Origin: Natranaerovirga hydrolytica
GTDB lineage: Bacteria > Bacillota > Clostridia > Lachnospirales > DSM-24629
Direction of reading: 5' to 3'
Length of the DNA: 64,000 nucleotides
Assembly (NCBI RefSeq): GCF_004339095.1
Contig: NZ_SMGQ01000014.1
Location: forward strand, 112,515 to 176,514
Below, one piece after another: positions 45,599 to 55,303 of this stretch. Under the pieces are notes generated by a model. That model was not told the DNA's origin. It ran no database searches and saw nothing but the letters and a program-made list of their open reading frames with translations. Both the position numbers and the translations under genes were made by a program. The number at the start of each line of letters is the position of its first letter. The first letter of the stretch is position 1.

Positions 45599-45628
45599 AA
45601 GTAATCAGGTATGTTTTTTTATAATGAT

Positions 45629-46441
45629 TTAAAATGCTGGTATAATAGCATCTTGGTAGTTCTCATCAATAAATGCTTTTATTGCTTCAGATTTTAATGC
45701 TTTAACCAATTCTTGAATGGCTTCATTGTCTTCATCTTCCGGTCGCACAACCAATATATTACCGTATGGCGTATCTTTGTCTTCAATAAACAAAGCATCT
45801 TCCATAGGATTCAACCCGCCTTCTAGGGCAAAGTTCGTATTAATAACTGCTGCATCAACATCTATTAATACTCTTGGTAGTTGAGCCGCTTCTAACTCTA
45901 TAAAACTAAGATTTTTTGGATTATCAACGATATTAACTGGTGTTTGTGTAAATCCTTCTTCATCTTCTAAAGTAATTAAACCTTCTGCTTGTAACAACAA
46001 TAACGCTCTACCTTCATTGGTTGCGTCGTTTGGAATGGCAATGGTTGCACCCTCTTGTAATTCATCTATACTTTCTAATGTTCTGGAATATAATCCCATT
46101 GGTTCTATATGCACACTTGCAACGGAAAGCAATTCTATATTGTTGTTCATTGCAAAGTTTTCCATATACGGTAAATGCTGAAAAAAGTTAGCATCTAATT
46201 GTCCTTCATCTAATGCCATATTTGGCGTAACATAATCTGTAAATTCTCTAATAACCAGTTCGATATTTTTTTCTGCTAGTATTTCTTTTGCAACTTCTAG
46301 TAATTCTGCATGTGGAACAGGTGTGGCACCAATTACTAATTGAACTGATTCTTCTTCCTGTGTTGTTTCTGTTGTCTGAGTTTGGCAACCTGTGAAAATA
46401 ATACCTATAATGATTAGTACGGCTATTAATTGTTTTTTCAT
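45629..46441 (-). CDS. metQ: Methionine ABC transporter substrate-binding lipoprotein
   Basis: The 270-aa NlpA/MetQ-family receptor binds methionine outside the cell membrane. A lipoprotein signal with lipobox FTGC (Cys19) is followed by VQLVIGATPVPHAELLEVAKEIL, DYVTPNMALDEGQLDANFFQHLPYM and IAIPNDATNEGRALLLLQ, all typical. ATG at 46441 follows AAAGGAGTAGATCAAT. It is third in metN-metI-metQ. Confidence 0.95.
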   Translation of the reverse strand: MKKQLIAVLIIIGIIFTGCQTQTTETTQEEESVQLVIGATPVPHAELLEVAKEILAEKNIELVIREFTDYVTPNMALDEGQLDANFFQHLPYMENFAMNNNIELLSVASVHIEPMGLYSRTLESIDELQEGATIAIPNDATNEGRALLLLQAEGLITLEDEEGFTQTPVNIVDNPKNLSFIELEAAQLPRVLIDVDAAVINTNFALEGGLNPMEDALFIEDKDTPYGNILVVRPEDEDNEAIQELVKALKSEAIKAFIDENYQDAIIPAF

Positions 46442-46459
46442 ATTGATCTACTCCTTTTT

Positions 46460-47137
46460 TTATACTTTTGTTTTATTAACTTTATTAGCAAAGAAATTGC
46501 CTATATGTTGTATGACTTCTACTATAATAATTAAAACAATAATAGTCGCCATAAGAACGTCGGTTTGAAATCTATGAAAACCATATCGTATCGCCAAGTC
46601 ACCAATTCCTCCTGCTCCAATAGCGCCTGCCATCGCCGAGTAACCTAGTATATTAATAATGGTTATGGTTAGTCCTAATATCAGTGAAGGCATTGCTTCA
46701 GGGATCATCACTTTAAAAATGATTTGAAAATTATTAGCACCTACAGATAATGCAGATTCTATAATACCCCAACTGACGTCTTTCAAAGAACTTTCAATAA
46801 TTCTTGCTACAAAAGGGGCTGAGGCAATGGATAAAGATACGATCATAGCTTTTAAGCCAATAGAGGTTCCCACAATCATTCTAGACAAAGGAAATAATGC
46901 AATAATAAGAATGATAAATGGAATGGAACGTGTAATGTTAACGATTGTATCCAATATTTTATGCAAATACGTTTTTTCCCATATATGTCCCTTTTCTGTT
47001 ATCACCAAAACAATACCTATTATTGATCCCATTATCAAAGCAAATACTGTAGAAAATAATACCATATAAAAAGTTTCTACTAACGGTGGGTATAATAACT
47101 TTAACATATTCAAAACATAGTCTAATATCTCAACCAT
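46460..47137 (-). CDS. metI: Methionine ABC transporter permease
   Basis: A 225-aa permease with five to six membrane helices. The ATPase-contact EAA loop reads SALSVGANNFQIIFKVMIPEAMPSLILG; the N-terminal ETFYMVLFSTVFALIMGSIIGIVLV and C-terminal GAGGIGDLAIRYGF are typical of MetI. The ATG at 47137 overlaps the metN end by 8 bases. Confidence 0.95.
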   Translation of the reverse strand: MVEILDYVLNMLKLLYPPLVETFYMVLFSTVFALIMGSIIGIVLVITEKGHIWEKTYLHKILDTIVNITRSIPFIILIIALFPLSRMIVGTSIGLKAMIVSLSIASAPFVARIIESSLKDVSWGIIESALSVGANNFQIIFKVMIPEAMPSLILGLTITIINILGYSAMAGAIGAGGIGDLAIRYGFHRFQTDVLMATIIVLIIIVEVIQHIGNFFANKVNKTKV

Positions 47138-48149
47138 GATTAATCACCTCCACCTCAATATCATCCTTCTTATTTTTCAAGTAATTTATAGCTGCATTAA
47201 CACTTTCTTTTTCACCTTTTATTTTGATGATTAAACGACCCACGGATTGTTCTTGTATTTGTTCAATGGTACCACTAATGATATTAATGTCTACGTCATA
47301 TGTTTTTATCACATTGGATATAACGGACTCATTAGTGCTGTCTCCAACAAAAGAAAGACTCATTATCATTTCATTATCTACGCCATTTTGAGTAATCTTT
47401 TGAGGAAACTTAGGTATCTTGTCTTTTAGAAATTTTTTTGATGTTTCTGTTTGTGGTCTTGCAAAAACGTCTATTACATTACCTTCTTCTACCACTGCAC
47501 CATTTTCCATTACAGCTACTTTATGACATATTTTTTTTATAACAGACATTTCATGGGTGATTAATAGGATGGTTATGCCTAATGCTTTATTAATGTTTTT
47601 TAATAAATTTAAAATGGCTTCTGTTGTTGTTGGATCTAATGCAGATGTAGCCTCATCTGATAATAATACATCTGGATTATTTGCCAACGCTCTAGCGATT
47701 CCTACTCTTTGCTTTTGCCCACCTGATAATTGTGACGGATAAACTTTCTTTTTATCACTTAGTTCTACTAAATCTAATAATTCATTGACTCTTTTTTCTA
47801 TTTTTGCTTTTGGATACTTTGCTATTTTTAAAGGAAACGCAATGTTATCATAAACTGTCGAATGATTTAACAAATTAAATTGTTGAAAAATCATACCGAT
47901 TTTTTTTCTTTGTTGACGTAACCCTTTTGGTTTCAGTTTAGTAAGGTCAGTACCTTCCATTAATATTTCGCCTGATGTAGGCACTTCCAGCATATTGATA
48001 CATCTAATTAAGGAGGATTTACCTGCACCACTTAATCCAATCACACCAAAAATCTCACCTTTGTTTATAGAGAGATTAATGTTGTTTAATGCGTGAACAT
48101 CATTATCTTTTGTTGTATATATCTTTTTAAGATTTTTAATTGCTATCAA
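47130..48149 (-). CDS. metN: Methionine ABC transporter ATP-binding protein
   Basis: A 339-aa ATPase with Walker A GLSGAGKSSLIR, signature LSGGQKQRVGIARAL, Walker B VLLSDEATSALDP and a C-terminal NIL domain (about residues 260-335), the methionine-sensing domain that inhibits transport when the cell is replete. The start is a TTG at 48149 behind AAGGAGGAATCCCT. No SAM riboswitch lies upstream; instead a promoter with repeats related to the sulfur-operon element is present. Confidence 0.95.
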   Translation of the reverse strand: MIAIKNLKKIYTTKDNDVHALNNINLSINKGEIFGVIGLSGAGKSSLIRCINMLEVPTSGEILMEGTDLTKLKPKGLRQQRKKIGMIFQQFNLLNHSTVYDNIAFPLKIAKYPKAKIEKRVNELLDLVELSDKKKVYPSQLSGGQKQRVGIARALANNPDVLLSDEATSALDPTTTEAILNLLKNINKALGITILLITHEMSVIKKICHKVAVMENGAVVEEGNVIDVFARPQTETSKKFLKDKIPKFPQKITQNGVDNEMIMSLSFVGDSTNESVISNVIKTYDVDINIISGTIEQIQEQSVGRLIIKIKGEKESVNAAINYLKNKKDDIEVEVINHG

Positions 48150-48182
48150 AGGGATTCCTCCTTATGTAAAATTATAGCTTAT

Positions 48183-48253
48183 TAGTCTTATATGTTTTGT
48201 ATGTTTTATATGTTTTGCTGATTAATTCTATACTATTTTTATAAATCTGTCAA
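48183..48253 (-). promoter_or_regulatory. Promoter and repeated operator-like element of metNIQ
   Basis: TTGACA (48248-48253) and TAGAAT (48225-48230) are 17 bases apart on the minus strand. Immediately downstream come three near-tandem copies of AAAACATAYA, the last continuing as AAAACATATAAGACTA, the core of the element upstream of the sulfur operon and the YeiH-family gene. Confidence 0.6.
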
Positions 48254-48313
48254 GATTTTTTATGGTGAGTAATTGAAAATGAAAATCCAACAGAATTTGT
48301 CTACAAACGATTA

Positions 48314-48378
48314 AAAAAATCCATTCTGAATACTCTTTTAAGGCTATAAAACAAAAGAGTATCGACGAATGGATTTTA
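48314..48378. terminator. Long hairpin terminator after the 72-aa membrane gene
   Basis: AAAATCCATTC..ATACTCTTTT pairs with AAAAGAGTAT..GAATGGATTTT, a stem of over 20 pairs with a small internal bulge. On the minus strand it is followed by a run of T. It separates the metNIQ promoter from the gene upstream. Confidence 0.8.
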
Positions 48379-48432
48379 AATATAATATTTCAAAAAGTAC
48401 CTTTATTTAGTTTCATTACGCTTATAATGTCC

Positions 48433-48651
48433 CTAGTTCTTTTTTTCTTTTTCCTGTGAAGATATGTAAGTAAACACTCCCATGCCTCCAGCGAATAACC
48501 CACTAAACAAACCACTTACACCATTTCCAATTGCATTTTCTAATATATTTTGTGGTACTGGTAAAAGTAAATAGTTAATAAGAAAAGATATAATTAAACC
48601 CATACTTCCTCCAATAACTCCACTGATTATAGATTTTTTAATTTTCATCAT
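48433..48651 (-). CDS. Small membrane protein (72 aa)
   Basis: Two Gly-rich hydrophobic helices (ISGVIGGSMGLIISFLINYLLL and GVSGLFSGLFAGGMGVFTYI) joined by a short loop, with a charged KEKKN tail. The start is the ATG at 48651, 8 bases behind TAGGAG; an in-frame GTG at 48660 lies in the ribosome site region. Unknown function; single-gene unit with its own terminator. Confidence 0.6.
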   Translation of the reverse strand: MMKIKKSIISGVIGGSMGLIISFLINYLLLPVPQNILENAIGNGVSGLFSGLFAGGMGVFTYISSQEKEKKN

Positions 48652-48823
48652 TACAAACACTCCTAACTATTTTTATTCTCTCTTAACTCAAAACACATAA
48701 TCATGTCTATGCATCTAAATCAAGGACAACAACCCTATAGGCTGTAATGATAACCCCATTTTATTCAAAGAACCTTTTCATTTGAACGTTCTACACAGAC
48801 TTCTCAATAATATAGAAAAAGGG

Positions 48824-50149
48824 TTATTTTTTCAGAACAAAATCTTTACTATATTGCTTAAAATTTTGTGTATGCAACTCCAACTGATTAAGTTTTATAT
48901 TGATTTCTTCTTGACTATACTGATTATTGCTAGAAACTAGCTCTTTTGCAAGGGTATGTAGTTCTTTATGTGATTCATAAAGTTTTAGAAATATTTCGCC
49001 TTGACTACCTTCATTCTTTAACGTCTCATAGTATCGACCAATATTGCATTCAGTGTGGCTGTCTATATCCTTCTCTGAAATATTAGCAAAATTACATAAG
49101 ACATTATAAACTTTCCATTTTAACGTAGAATGTTCAATTGCTGCTAGTTCTAATGACTGCTCCATATTTAAGTTCTTATACCATGGTACAGCTTTGTTTC
49201 TGTTTTCTATAACTTTTTCACTTACATTATAAACGCCTTGTCCTGTTCTCATACAGACTTCTGTTAATGACTTAGATTCTTCTTCTAATGTATTGATTCT
49301 TTCATCTATGTTAATCATTGTGGCACTTTCTTCTTCAATGCTAGAAGCTATTTCTTCAAATGATGTCCCAATATCATTAAGATTGTATTTCATATAATCC
49401 ATACCCGATTTTGAACTAGAAATGGATTCTTTTGAATGATCAAATACTTTAGATGTAGAGTCTATTCTTAGTGTAACTCTAGAGAATTCATTGGTAAGAT
49501 TATCAATCTTTTCTTTAATACTACCTGTTGAAACTTTTGTACTATCAGCTAATTTTTTTATTTCATCAGCAATGACAGAAAAACCTCGACCGCTTTCACC
49601 TGCTCTTGCTGATTCTATTGAGGCATTTAAAGCTAAAAGATTTGTTTTTTCAGCTACGTCATTAATAAACTCACTAATATTAGCAATGTCTTTAATGTCT
49701 GTAACAACATTTAGTATTTCTTCTTTTAAAGCTGCTATTTCATCATAGGCCTTCTCTATATGATTAAAGGTACTTGTAATGGATTGTATAGATTCATGGG
49801 TCTTATCAACTACATCAAGTGTTTTTGTCATTGACTTTTGAACTTGAGAAGCAACATCTTCAATTGTTATACTCATTTCATTTGTGCTCATATGAATTTG
49901 TTTGATTTCTTCTCTCTGATTGGTAATGTAATCAATCATCTGCTTTACATAATTCATTTCTGTCAGATCATTTATAACTTCACAAGTATCTAAAAATAAT
50001 GTGCGTACTTGTTCTGTTTTAAGGTCTAATAATTGATTCATATCATGGGTTATAGGTGTAGAAGTTTTTAAACATAATACCTCACCAAATTTTTTAAATA
50101 CAGTAGATTGTTTTGATATTTCCGATAGTTCTGATTTAAGGAGGTCCAC
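48824..50149 (-). CDS. Soluble methyl-accepting chemotaxis-type receptor with CZB domain
   Basis: A cytoplasmic chemoreceptor (441 aa from the GTG at 50149) with no membrane helix. The signalling hairpin tip reads [35 protein letters not shown]. The C-terminal CZB zinc-binding domain has its motifs in [24 protein letters not shown] and [10 protein letters not shown]. The GTG start has no ribosome site, and codons in the same frame upstream look coding until a TAA at 50177-50179. The gene may therefore be interrupted near its 5' end (see findings). Confidence 0.85.
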   Translation of the reverse strand: MDLLKSELSEISKQSTVFKKFGEVLCLKTSTPITHDMNQLLDLKTEQVRTLFLDTCEVINDLTEMNYVKQMIDYITNQREEIKQIHMSTNEMSITIEDVASQVQKSMTKTLDVVDKTHESIQSITSTFNHIEKAYDEIAALKEEILNVVTDIKDIANISEFINDVAEKTNLLALNASIESARAGESGRGFSVIADEIKKLADSTKVSTGSIKEKIDNLTNEFSRVTLRIDSTSKVFDHSKESISSSKSGMDYMKYNLNDIGTSFEEIASSIEEESATMINIDERINTLEEESKSLTEVCMRTGQGVYNVSEKVIENRNKAVPWYKNLNMEQSLELAAIEHSTLKWKVYNVLCNFANISEKDIDSHTECNIGRYYETLKNEGSQGEIFLKLYESHKELHTLAKELVSSNNQYSQEEINIKLNQLELHTQNFKQYSKDFVLKK

Positions 50150-50176
50150 TTGTTCTAATTGTATCTTTAAAGCTTC

Positions 50177-50218
50177 TTATTCTTTTAATTTTCCTTTATT
50201 ATTAAATGGTATCCTCAT
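50177..50218 (-). pseudogene. Possible interrupted 5' end of the chemoreceptor gene
   Basis: From an ATG at 50218 thirteen codons (MRIPFNNKGKLKE) run in the same frame as the chemoreceptor and then meet TAA at 50177-50179; the frame continues as [17 protein letters not shown]. Many soluble receptors of this type begin with a short basic segment and then a Glu/Leu helix like this one, so the stop could be a nonsense mutation or a read-through site. Confidence 0.4.
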
Positions 50219-50333
50219 ATAAGATAAACATCTCCAATTCACTTTAATATTGATTAGTTGTATTTTTTATTTAATCGTAAAATCACTTATAGTTATCCAA
50301 CAAATTGTAACCTCTTTCATACTAATGTGACTT

Positions 50334-50362
50334 AAGAGGTAGTTGCATTGCAACCACCTCTT
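50334..50362. terminator. Hairpin after the HAD hydrolase gene
   Basis: AAGAGGT.GTTGC pairs with GCAAC.ACCTCTT around a tiny loop, a few bases past the HAD gene stop. There is no strong T-run on the minus strand, so it is a weak or factor-assisted terminator. Confidence 0.5.
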
Positions 50363-50367
50363 AGACT

Positions 50368-51177
50368 TTATAACAAATTATCTTTCATATTCAAAAACAA
50401 TTTTTCTTGAATTGTTTTATTAAATTGTTGGTTAAAGAATCGATTTAAATACTTCTGTTTCAAATCAAGCCACGACATTGATTCTTTTGCTGCTAATATA
50501 GGAAAAAACCATACTTGATTCGTTTCAGCTGCTTTGAAATCACCAAGAGCATCACCTATCATAATTATTTTATTTCTATGGTATCCTGTTGAAATAAGCC
50601 TATTAATACATTCACTTTTCGTTCCATCTGATTGAGAATAAAAATAATCTACTAATTGATACAATCCACATTTTTGCCACTCTTCTTTTATAGCTGACAA
50701 GTTTGCTGAAGATACAACGGCTATATCAGCTTTTAATTTGATTTCTTGTACAGTTTCTATTACGCCATCAAAAGGCTGAGCCAAAGGCAGTTCTTCCATC
50801 TTTGAGTTGACTAAATCTGACCACTTCAATGCTTTATCCATAATCTCAAGTCCTGTTTGCTTATATTCTTCTTTAAGACTTTCGGCAGACAGAGCTTTTG
50901 TTGTCTCTGTCCATACTTTAAACATACTTAACTGTTCACCATCAACTAATTCTGGGTGAAGATTTAATATAGCCAAAAGACCTTGGAATCGATTAATACC
51001 TCTCGTTATACTATATAAGTTAATATTATTCCATTCATTCAGTACTGTTTTTTTTTGAAAATCAGATATCTTCCATATTTCCACAAAAGCAGGCCCAAAA
51101 GCCTTTTCATGCTTAACTGTCATAGAATCAATTGCACAACCATCTGAATCAATACATACTAAAAATTTATCCTTCAT
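50368..51177 (-). CDS. HAD-superfamily hydrolase
   Basis: A phosphatase-type HAD enzyme (269 aa). Motif I is CIDSDGCAIDSM (nucleophile Asp and the acid/base Asp two residues on), motif II is AVVSSANLSAI, and motif IV is IIMIGDALGDFKAA. A large helical cap lies between motifs I and II. Such enzymes dephosphorylate sugar phosphates or similar compounds. It is the last gene of the sugar ABC/GH3 operon, 10 bases after GH3, so a sugar-phosphate substrate is likely. ATG at 51177 follows TAGGAGTGATTGA. Confidence 0.85.
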   Translation of the reverse strand: MKDKFLVCIDSDGCAIDSMTVKHEKAFGPAFVEIWKISDFQKKTVLNEWNNINLYSITRGINRFQGLLAILNLHPELVDGEQLSMFKVWTETTKALSAESLKEEYKQTGLEIMDKALKWSDLVNSKMEELPLAQPFDGVIETVQEIKLKADIAVVSSANLSAIKEEWQKCGLYQLVDYFYSQSDGTKSECINRLISTGYHRNKIIMIGDALGDFKAAETNQVWFFPILAAKESMSWLDLKQKYLNRFFNQQFNKTIQEKLFLNMKDNLL

Positions 51178-51187
51178 TCAATCACTC

Positions 51188-52939
51188 CTACAACTTGGCT
51201 TCCCAACGTTCACAGAAATAATGTTCTTTTACTTCACCAGTGAATTCGGATTTTCCACACATTTTTTCGATAACAGCTCGTATGTTGTCTCTGGTGCTTC
51301 CAAAACCATTGATAAAGGTTTTTATTTGTGGAATGTCAATAAGATGATTTGTATAATTCAAACTAATACCAATGGTAGGCACCTCCGGAATATACCATGG
51401 AAATTCTATACTATGATGCTGACTCCACTTAATTCGCACATTGTTCTCTTGAGCATATCCTTTAATATTCATTGCAACTAAAACCAAATCATATTTTTCC
51501 TTAAACGCTTTCCTCGGTTCTTTTCCGAGCATCTTAACCATATTCAATGGCGTTGGTCCGTTTTCTAATTCTAGATCATAAAAACAAGGCGCCAAGGTAA
51601 CCTCAAAACCAGCTTGTTCTAATTCGTCAATCATTATTTGACGAGATGGATCCGGTATGTATTCAATGCTTGTTGGTACAGATTGAACATAAACTAACCA
51701 TATTTTTTTCTTTTCTAATGGATTTACAGGAATTAAATTAGCTGTATCTTTTACCAGCGTTGTGCATCGGTCAGCTGCTAATTTTCTAAAACTTTGATGT
51801 TCCTCTGTATTCACTGATGTATATATTAACTCTGGATTAGGAATCGCAACTGCAGGATTCGTTAATTCCAGTTTTGCTTTCAAACCTAAAATTCTTGTAA
51901 CAGCTTCATTCAAACGTTCAATTGTTACGATGTTATTCTCAATACTTTTTTTAACAAACGCTATATCTTCTTCTATATCATTGGCAAATAATATCATATC
52001 GCAACCTGCAGCTATAGCAAGAGGTACTGCTTCTTCTCGTTTTTTCATTCCAGAAAAGCCAATCATATGGGTGGCATCCGTTAAAACAAGGCCATTATAT
52101 CCCATTTCACCTCTGAGCAAATCAGTCAAAAGTTCTGGTGCCAAAGTAGCTGGCATAATCTCTTCATCCTTAATATCCGGTCTCAACTTTCTACTCATCT
52201 CCGGCAATGCAATATGTCCTACCATAATGGATTCGATACCTTCATTAATTAATTCATTGTATACTTTGCCATAAGTATTTTTCCATTCATCTACACTCAA
52301 ATCATTAATACCCATTACCAAATGCTGATCCAGCTCTTCTACACCATCTCCTGGAAAATGTTTAATACAGCAAGCCATATTCGGATTACCCTCTTTTGCA
52401 CCTTTAATAAATGCTTTTGTATTTCTTATAACCGTTTCAGGGTTATCTCCAAAACATCTTGTATTAACGATCGTGTTTCTCCAGTTCATATAAATATCCA
52501 CAACTGGGTTAAACAACCAGTTACATCCAATGCTTGTTGCTTCACGAGAAGCAACCAACCCCATATGATAGGCTGTTTCTTCCGATTCATTAGCAGCTGC
52601 TTGAGCCGCAGTAGCTACAAAAGTTCCTTCTTTTGGAAGACAGCCTGTTCCTCCTTCATCACAGTTTGCTGCAATAAGCAGTGGAATTTCTGAAACCTTT
52701 TGATATGTTGAATTTTGCAAATAAACATCTTTCTTCTCACCACCTTGCCAACGAAGCCCACCCTGATGGTATTTATCTAGGGTATCTTTTATTTTGGCTT
52801 CGTTAACACCCGGTTCAGTTTTAAGCGTAATGAACAACTGACCAATTTTTTCTTCCAATGACATTTTTTCTAAAGTTTTATTAACCCACTCAACTTGCTT
52901 ATTATTGAGTTGATATGGTTTTTTTCTTAAATCAACCAT
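51188..52939 (-). CDS. Glycoside hydrolase family 3, NagZ-like
   Basis: A 583-aa cytoplasmic GH3 enzyme with no signal peptide. It has the NagZ-branch motif KHFPGDGVEELDQH, where the Asp-x-His dyad acts as general acid/base; the usual PGHG is PGDG here. The nucleophile aspartate is in GLVLTDATHMIGF. The C-terminal 200 residues form the GH3 alpha/beta sandwich. NagZ-type enzymes remove beta-N-acetylglucosamine or related residues. Its place in a sugar-import operon suggests it hydrolyses an imported oligosaccharide. ATG at 52939 follows TTAAGGAGGTAATA. Confidence 0.9.
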   Translation of the reverse strand: MVDLRKKPYQLNNKQVEWVNKTLEKMSLEEKIGQLFITLKTEPGVNEAKIKDTLDKYHQGGLRWQGGEKKDVYLQNSTYQKVSEIPLLIAANCDEGGTGCLPKEGTFVATAAQAAANESEETAYHMGLVASREATSIGCNWLFNPVVDIYMNWRNTIVNTRCFGDNPETVIRNTKAFIKGAKEGNPNMACCIKHFPGDGVEELDQHLVMGINDLSVDEWKNTYGKVYNELINEGIESIMVGHIALPEMSRKLRPDIKDEEIMPATLAPELLTDLLRGEMGYNGLVLTDATHMIGFSGMKKREEAVPLAIAAGCDMILFANDIEEDIAFVKKSIENNIVTIERLNEAVTRILGLKAKLELTNPAVAIPNPELIYTSVNTEEHQSFRKLAADRCTTLVKDTANLIPVNPLEKKKIWLVYVQSVPTSIEYIPDPSRQIMIDELEQAGFEVTLAPCFYDLELENGPTPLNMVKMLGKEPRKAFKEKYDLVLVAMNIKGYAQENNVRIKWSQHHSIEFPWYIPEVPTIGISLNYTNHLIDIPQIKTFINGFGSTRDNIRAVIEKMCGKSEFTGEVKEHYFCERWEAKL

Positions 52940-52954
52940 TATTACCTCCTTAAT

Positions 52955-53977
52955 TTAGCTTGATACGCTAAGTTCTCTCAATTTTGCGTGGGCTTCTTTA
53001 ATTCTGGCTCTTTCTCTTTTCCTTAAATCAGGTATATGACGATTAGCTAAAAAAGCAAGGAAGCCAATAAATAATACCATATTTATTGTTGTGTTAAGGG
53101 CACTTGAAATGTGTAATGATGCCAACCCAACACTAAATAGCCTTACAGTTAATGCAGCACTGATAATACCAATCGCCATATTGCTACGACGTGATAAATA
53201 CGTTCCAATAAACATTGGGAAAGTCATAGCAATAACAGCACTATTACTGCTCATACCCAGCACTGGATTTAAAGCACCATCAAGGGCAGCTGAAAAAACT
53301 CCTGCTATGGCAACCAAACCACCTGCAATAGTATAACAAATCACAACATGTCTAAATACATTAATTCCTGAATTCTTTGCTGTTTTCTGAGAACCTCTCA
53401 TTGCTTGCATTTCATATCTGAACTTTGTGAAGGTAAATAATACAAATATAAAAGCTGTCGCTATCCCAAGAACCATCATTGTAAAATTTGGATTCACTAG
53501 CATTCCAATGTCTGACGCTCCAAATAATTGAAGACCTCGTCCTCCTGAACCTGCAAAAGCAATACTCTCATAAATCATCGCCATACCTAATCCTAAAATA
53601 ACGGGTGGTACTCGGAAAGTAATAAATATCATTCCTACAATAAAACCAGCAACTAGTCCAATTAAAATAGCCATTAAGAGTAACCCAGTTCCATTGAATC
53701 CTAGTCTCAAAGCGATGTTACCACCAATAATGGTGGCAACTAATCGCTGTGCTCCTAAGGATAAGTCAAACCTTCCGCTACCAAGGTTTAAAGATAAAGC
53801 AAAGGCTATGATTGCTGTTGTACCTATATCTCTTACCAAATTTCTAACATCTAACATTGATCCAATCAGATGTCCTCCAGTCTGCATATAGACTATTACT
53901 TCCATAATAAGCCCCACTACTAATGGTACTAAAACTATAAGTGCACTTTTATGAATATAATCTTTTATTTTCATCAT
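52955..53977 (-). CDS. Sugar ABC transporter permease (RbsC type), second copy
   Basis: A 340-aa permease of the branched BPD_transp_2 family with about nine helices (GTTAIIAFALSLNLGSGRFDLSLGA near residue 50, GVFSAALDGALNPVLGMSSNS). It is encoded between the binding protein and GH3 on the same strand. With the permease at 55304 it should form a heterodimer in one importer. C-terminal tail is long and basic (RHIPDLRKRERARIKEA). Confidence 0.9.
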   Translation of the reverse strand: MMKIKDYIHKSALIVLVPLVVGLIMEVIVYMQTGGHLIGSMLDVRNLVRDIGTTAIIAFALSLNLGSGRFDLSLGAQRLVATIIGGNIALRLGFNGTGLLLMAILIGLVAGFIVGMIFITFRVPPVILGLGMAMIYESIAFAGSGGRGLQLFGASDIGMLVNPNFTMMVLGIATAFIFVLFTFTKFRYEMQAMRGSQKTAKNSGINVFRHVVICYTIAGGLVAIAGVFSAALDGALNPVLGMSSNSAVIAMTFPMFIGTYLSRRSNMAIGIISAALTVRLFSVGLASLHISSALNTTINMVLFIGFLAFLANRHIPDLRKRERARIKEAHAKLRELSVSS

Positions 53978-54001
53978 AGTCTTACCCCTTTACTCAAATT
54001 T

Positions 54002-55285
54002 TTACTGTAAACCACGGCGCTCAATAATATCCTCTGTTGAAAACTCACTTGTTACATTCATAAGAAAATCATAATCAACATCTTCATTATATTCTTTAAG
54101 CATTTCTTTAACTTCATCAGCTGTGTAGACATACATATCATCGCGTGTATCCAAATCTTCTAACATGCCATACGCTTCTGCATTTTGAACAACCAATGGT
54201 CCCGGTGCCATTACAACGGCTCTTCCCTCTGGGTTCACTACATCGCTGTGGCCTGTAACAGCATTATATAAAAGAACAATACCATATGCATCATTTACTG
54301 TTCCAGGGTAAATAATTGCACCATCTAAATTAGGGTTGCCTGTTGAGTCTACTGTTTCAAAAGCTCTCTTTGTAGTTTCACCGAAGTTAGCCTGACAAAG
54401 AACAGTAATATTCTTGTTTAATGCTTTTTCTGCTTCATCAATAACAGTTGCAAAGGTATCTACTGTTGCATATACCGATAATATTGCATTATAATCACCT
54501 GATTGAAGCAATCGTGAAACACCAGATATATAACCGTCTACATTAGGGAATCCAGGAACAATTGTAATATCCACATCTTCATTACCTGTACTAATTTGTG
54601 TTGTTGAATTGATACCTGCTAAATCATCTATGCTACGATCATATGTTAATCCATATTTTTCTTGAAGTGTCTCAAGCATTGATCTTGTTGCCTCTCGATG
54701 AGAAGATACACCCATTGCCGCCCCACCAGTGACAATAAGAAAACTTCCTGGTTCAGCTGAATCAAATTGTTCGTCTATAAGTTCACCATATGAGTCAGCG
54801 ACTCTACCTAAATCAATACCTGTAACACCCATAAAAGTTGGAATCTCAGCAACTTCTTCATAAAGATTAGATGATACCACTGCTGTATAAACGCCTAACT
54901 CATCTGCTCTAGATACAAGTTGTTCAATACCATCTGTAACTGATGATAATAATGCGTCAGCACCTGCTGCATGTGAATTTTCAAGAAAGTTCATTAACTC
55001 AGAAGTATCAGAAATGATCTCTGAAAAAATGAAGTCAATTCCTAATGCTGGTCCTAAATGATCTTCTAAATATTTCATTCTTACTTGGGTTGTTGCTTCC
55101 ATTGAATTCCATGCAACAGCAACTGTAATATTTTCTTGAGAATCACTGCTTCCATTGTCATTTAAGCCATTATCATTTAAACCTTGATCATTTGAATCTG
55201 GTGTCCCTTCTGAACTTCCACACCCTGATAAACTTAAAACCAATACCATCATTACTGCCATTAAAATCGCTAATTTCTTTTTCAT
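54002..55285 (-). CDS. Sugar ABC transporter substrate-binding lipoprotein
   Basis: A 427-aa binding protein. The signal ends in lipobox SLSGC (Cys22). A Gly/Asn/Asp linker contains a small tandem repeat (GLNDNGLNDNG). The body is a periplasmic-binding-protein type 1 fold (ITVAVAWNSMEATTQVRMKYL, DALLSSVTDGIEQLVSRADE, DLAGINSTTQIS). It is unusual in order, sitting between the two permeases. It delivers a sugar or glycan fragment to the importer; the exact ligand is unknown. ATG at 55285 follows AAGGAGGAGAAAAAA. Confidence 0.88.
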   Translation of the reverse strand: MKKKLAILMAVMMVLVLSLSGCGSSEGTPDSNDQGLNDNGLNDNGSSDSQENITVAVAWNSMEATTQVRMKYLEDHLGPALGIDFIFSEIISDTSELMNFLENSHAAGADALLSSVTDGIEQLVSRADELGVYTAVVSSNLYEEVAEIPTFMGVTGIDLGRVADSYGELIDEQFDSAEPGSFLIVTGGAAMGVSSHREATRSMLETLQEKYGLTYDRSIDDLAGINSTTQISTGNEDVDITIVPGFPNVDGYISGVSRLLQSGDYNAILSVYATVDTFATVIDEAEKALNKNITVLCQANFGETTKRAFETVDSTGNPNLDGAIIYPGTVNDAYGIVLLYNAVTGHSDVVNPEGRAVVMAPGPLVVQNAEAYGMLEDLDTRDDMYVYTADEVKEMLKEYNEDVDYDFLMNVTSEFSTEDIIERRGLQ

Positions 55286-55303
55286 TTTTTTCTCCTCCTT
55301 AAA

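Larger units (their letters stand above)
45305..45628. other. Intergenic region between metQ and the YeiH-family gene
   Basis: It contains the YeiH-gene promoter and operator (45391-45461) and the metQ terminator (45556-45598). I see no ORF. Confidence 0.6.

Noticed and set aside
48150..48260. SAM (S-box) riboswitch before metN
   Set aside because: Only about 70 bases separate promoter and start, with no S-box core or terminator/antiterminator pair; tandem operator-like repeats fill the space instead.
50177..50179. Selenocysteine or pyrrolysine recoding at the receptor's internal stop
   Set aside because: The stop is TAA, which neither system uses.
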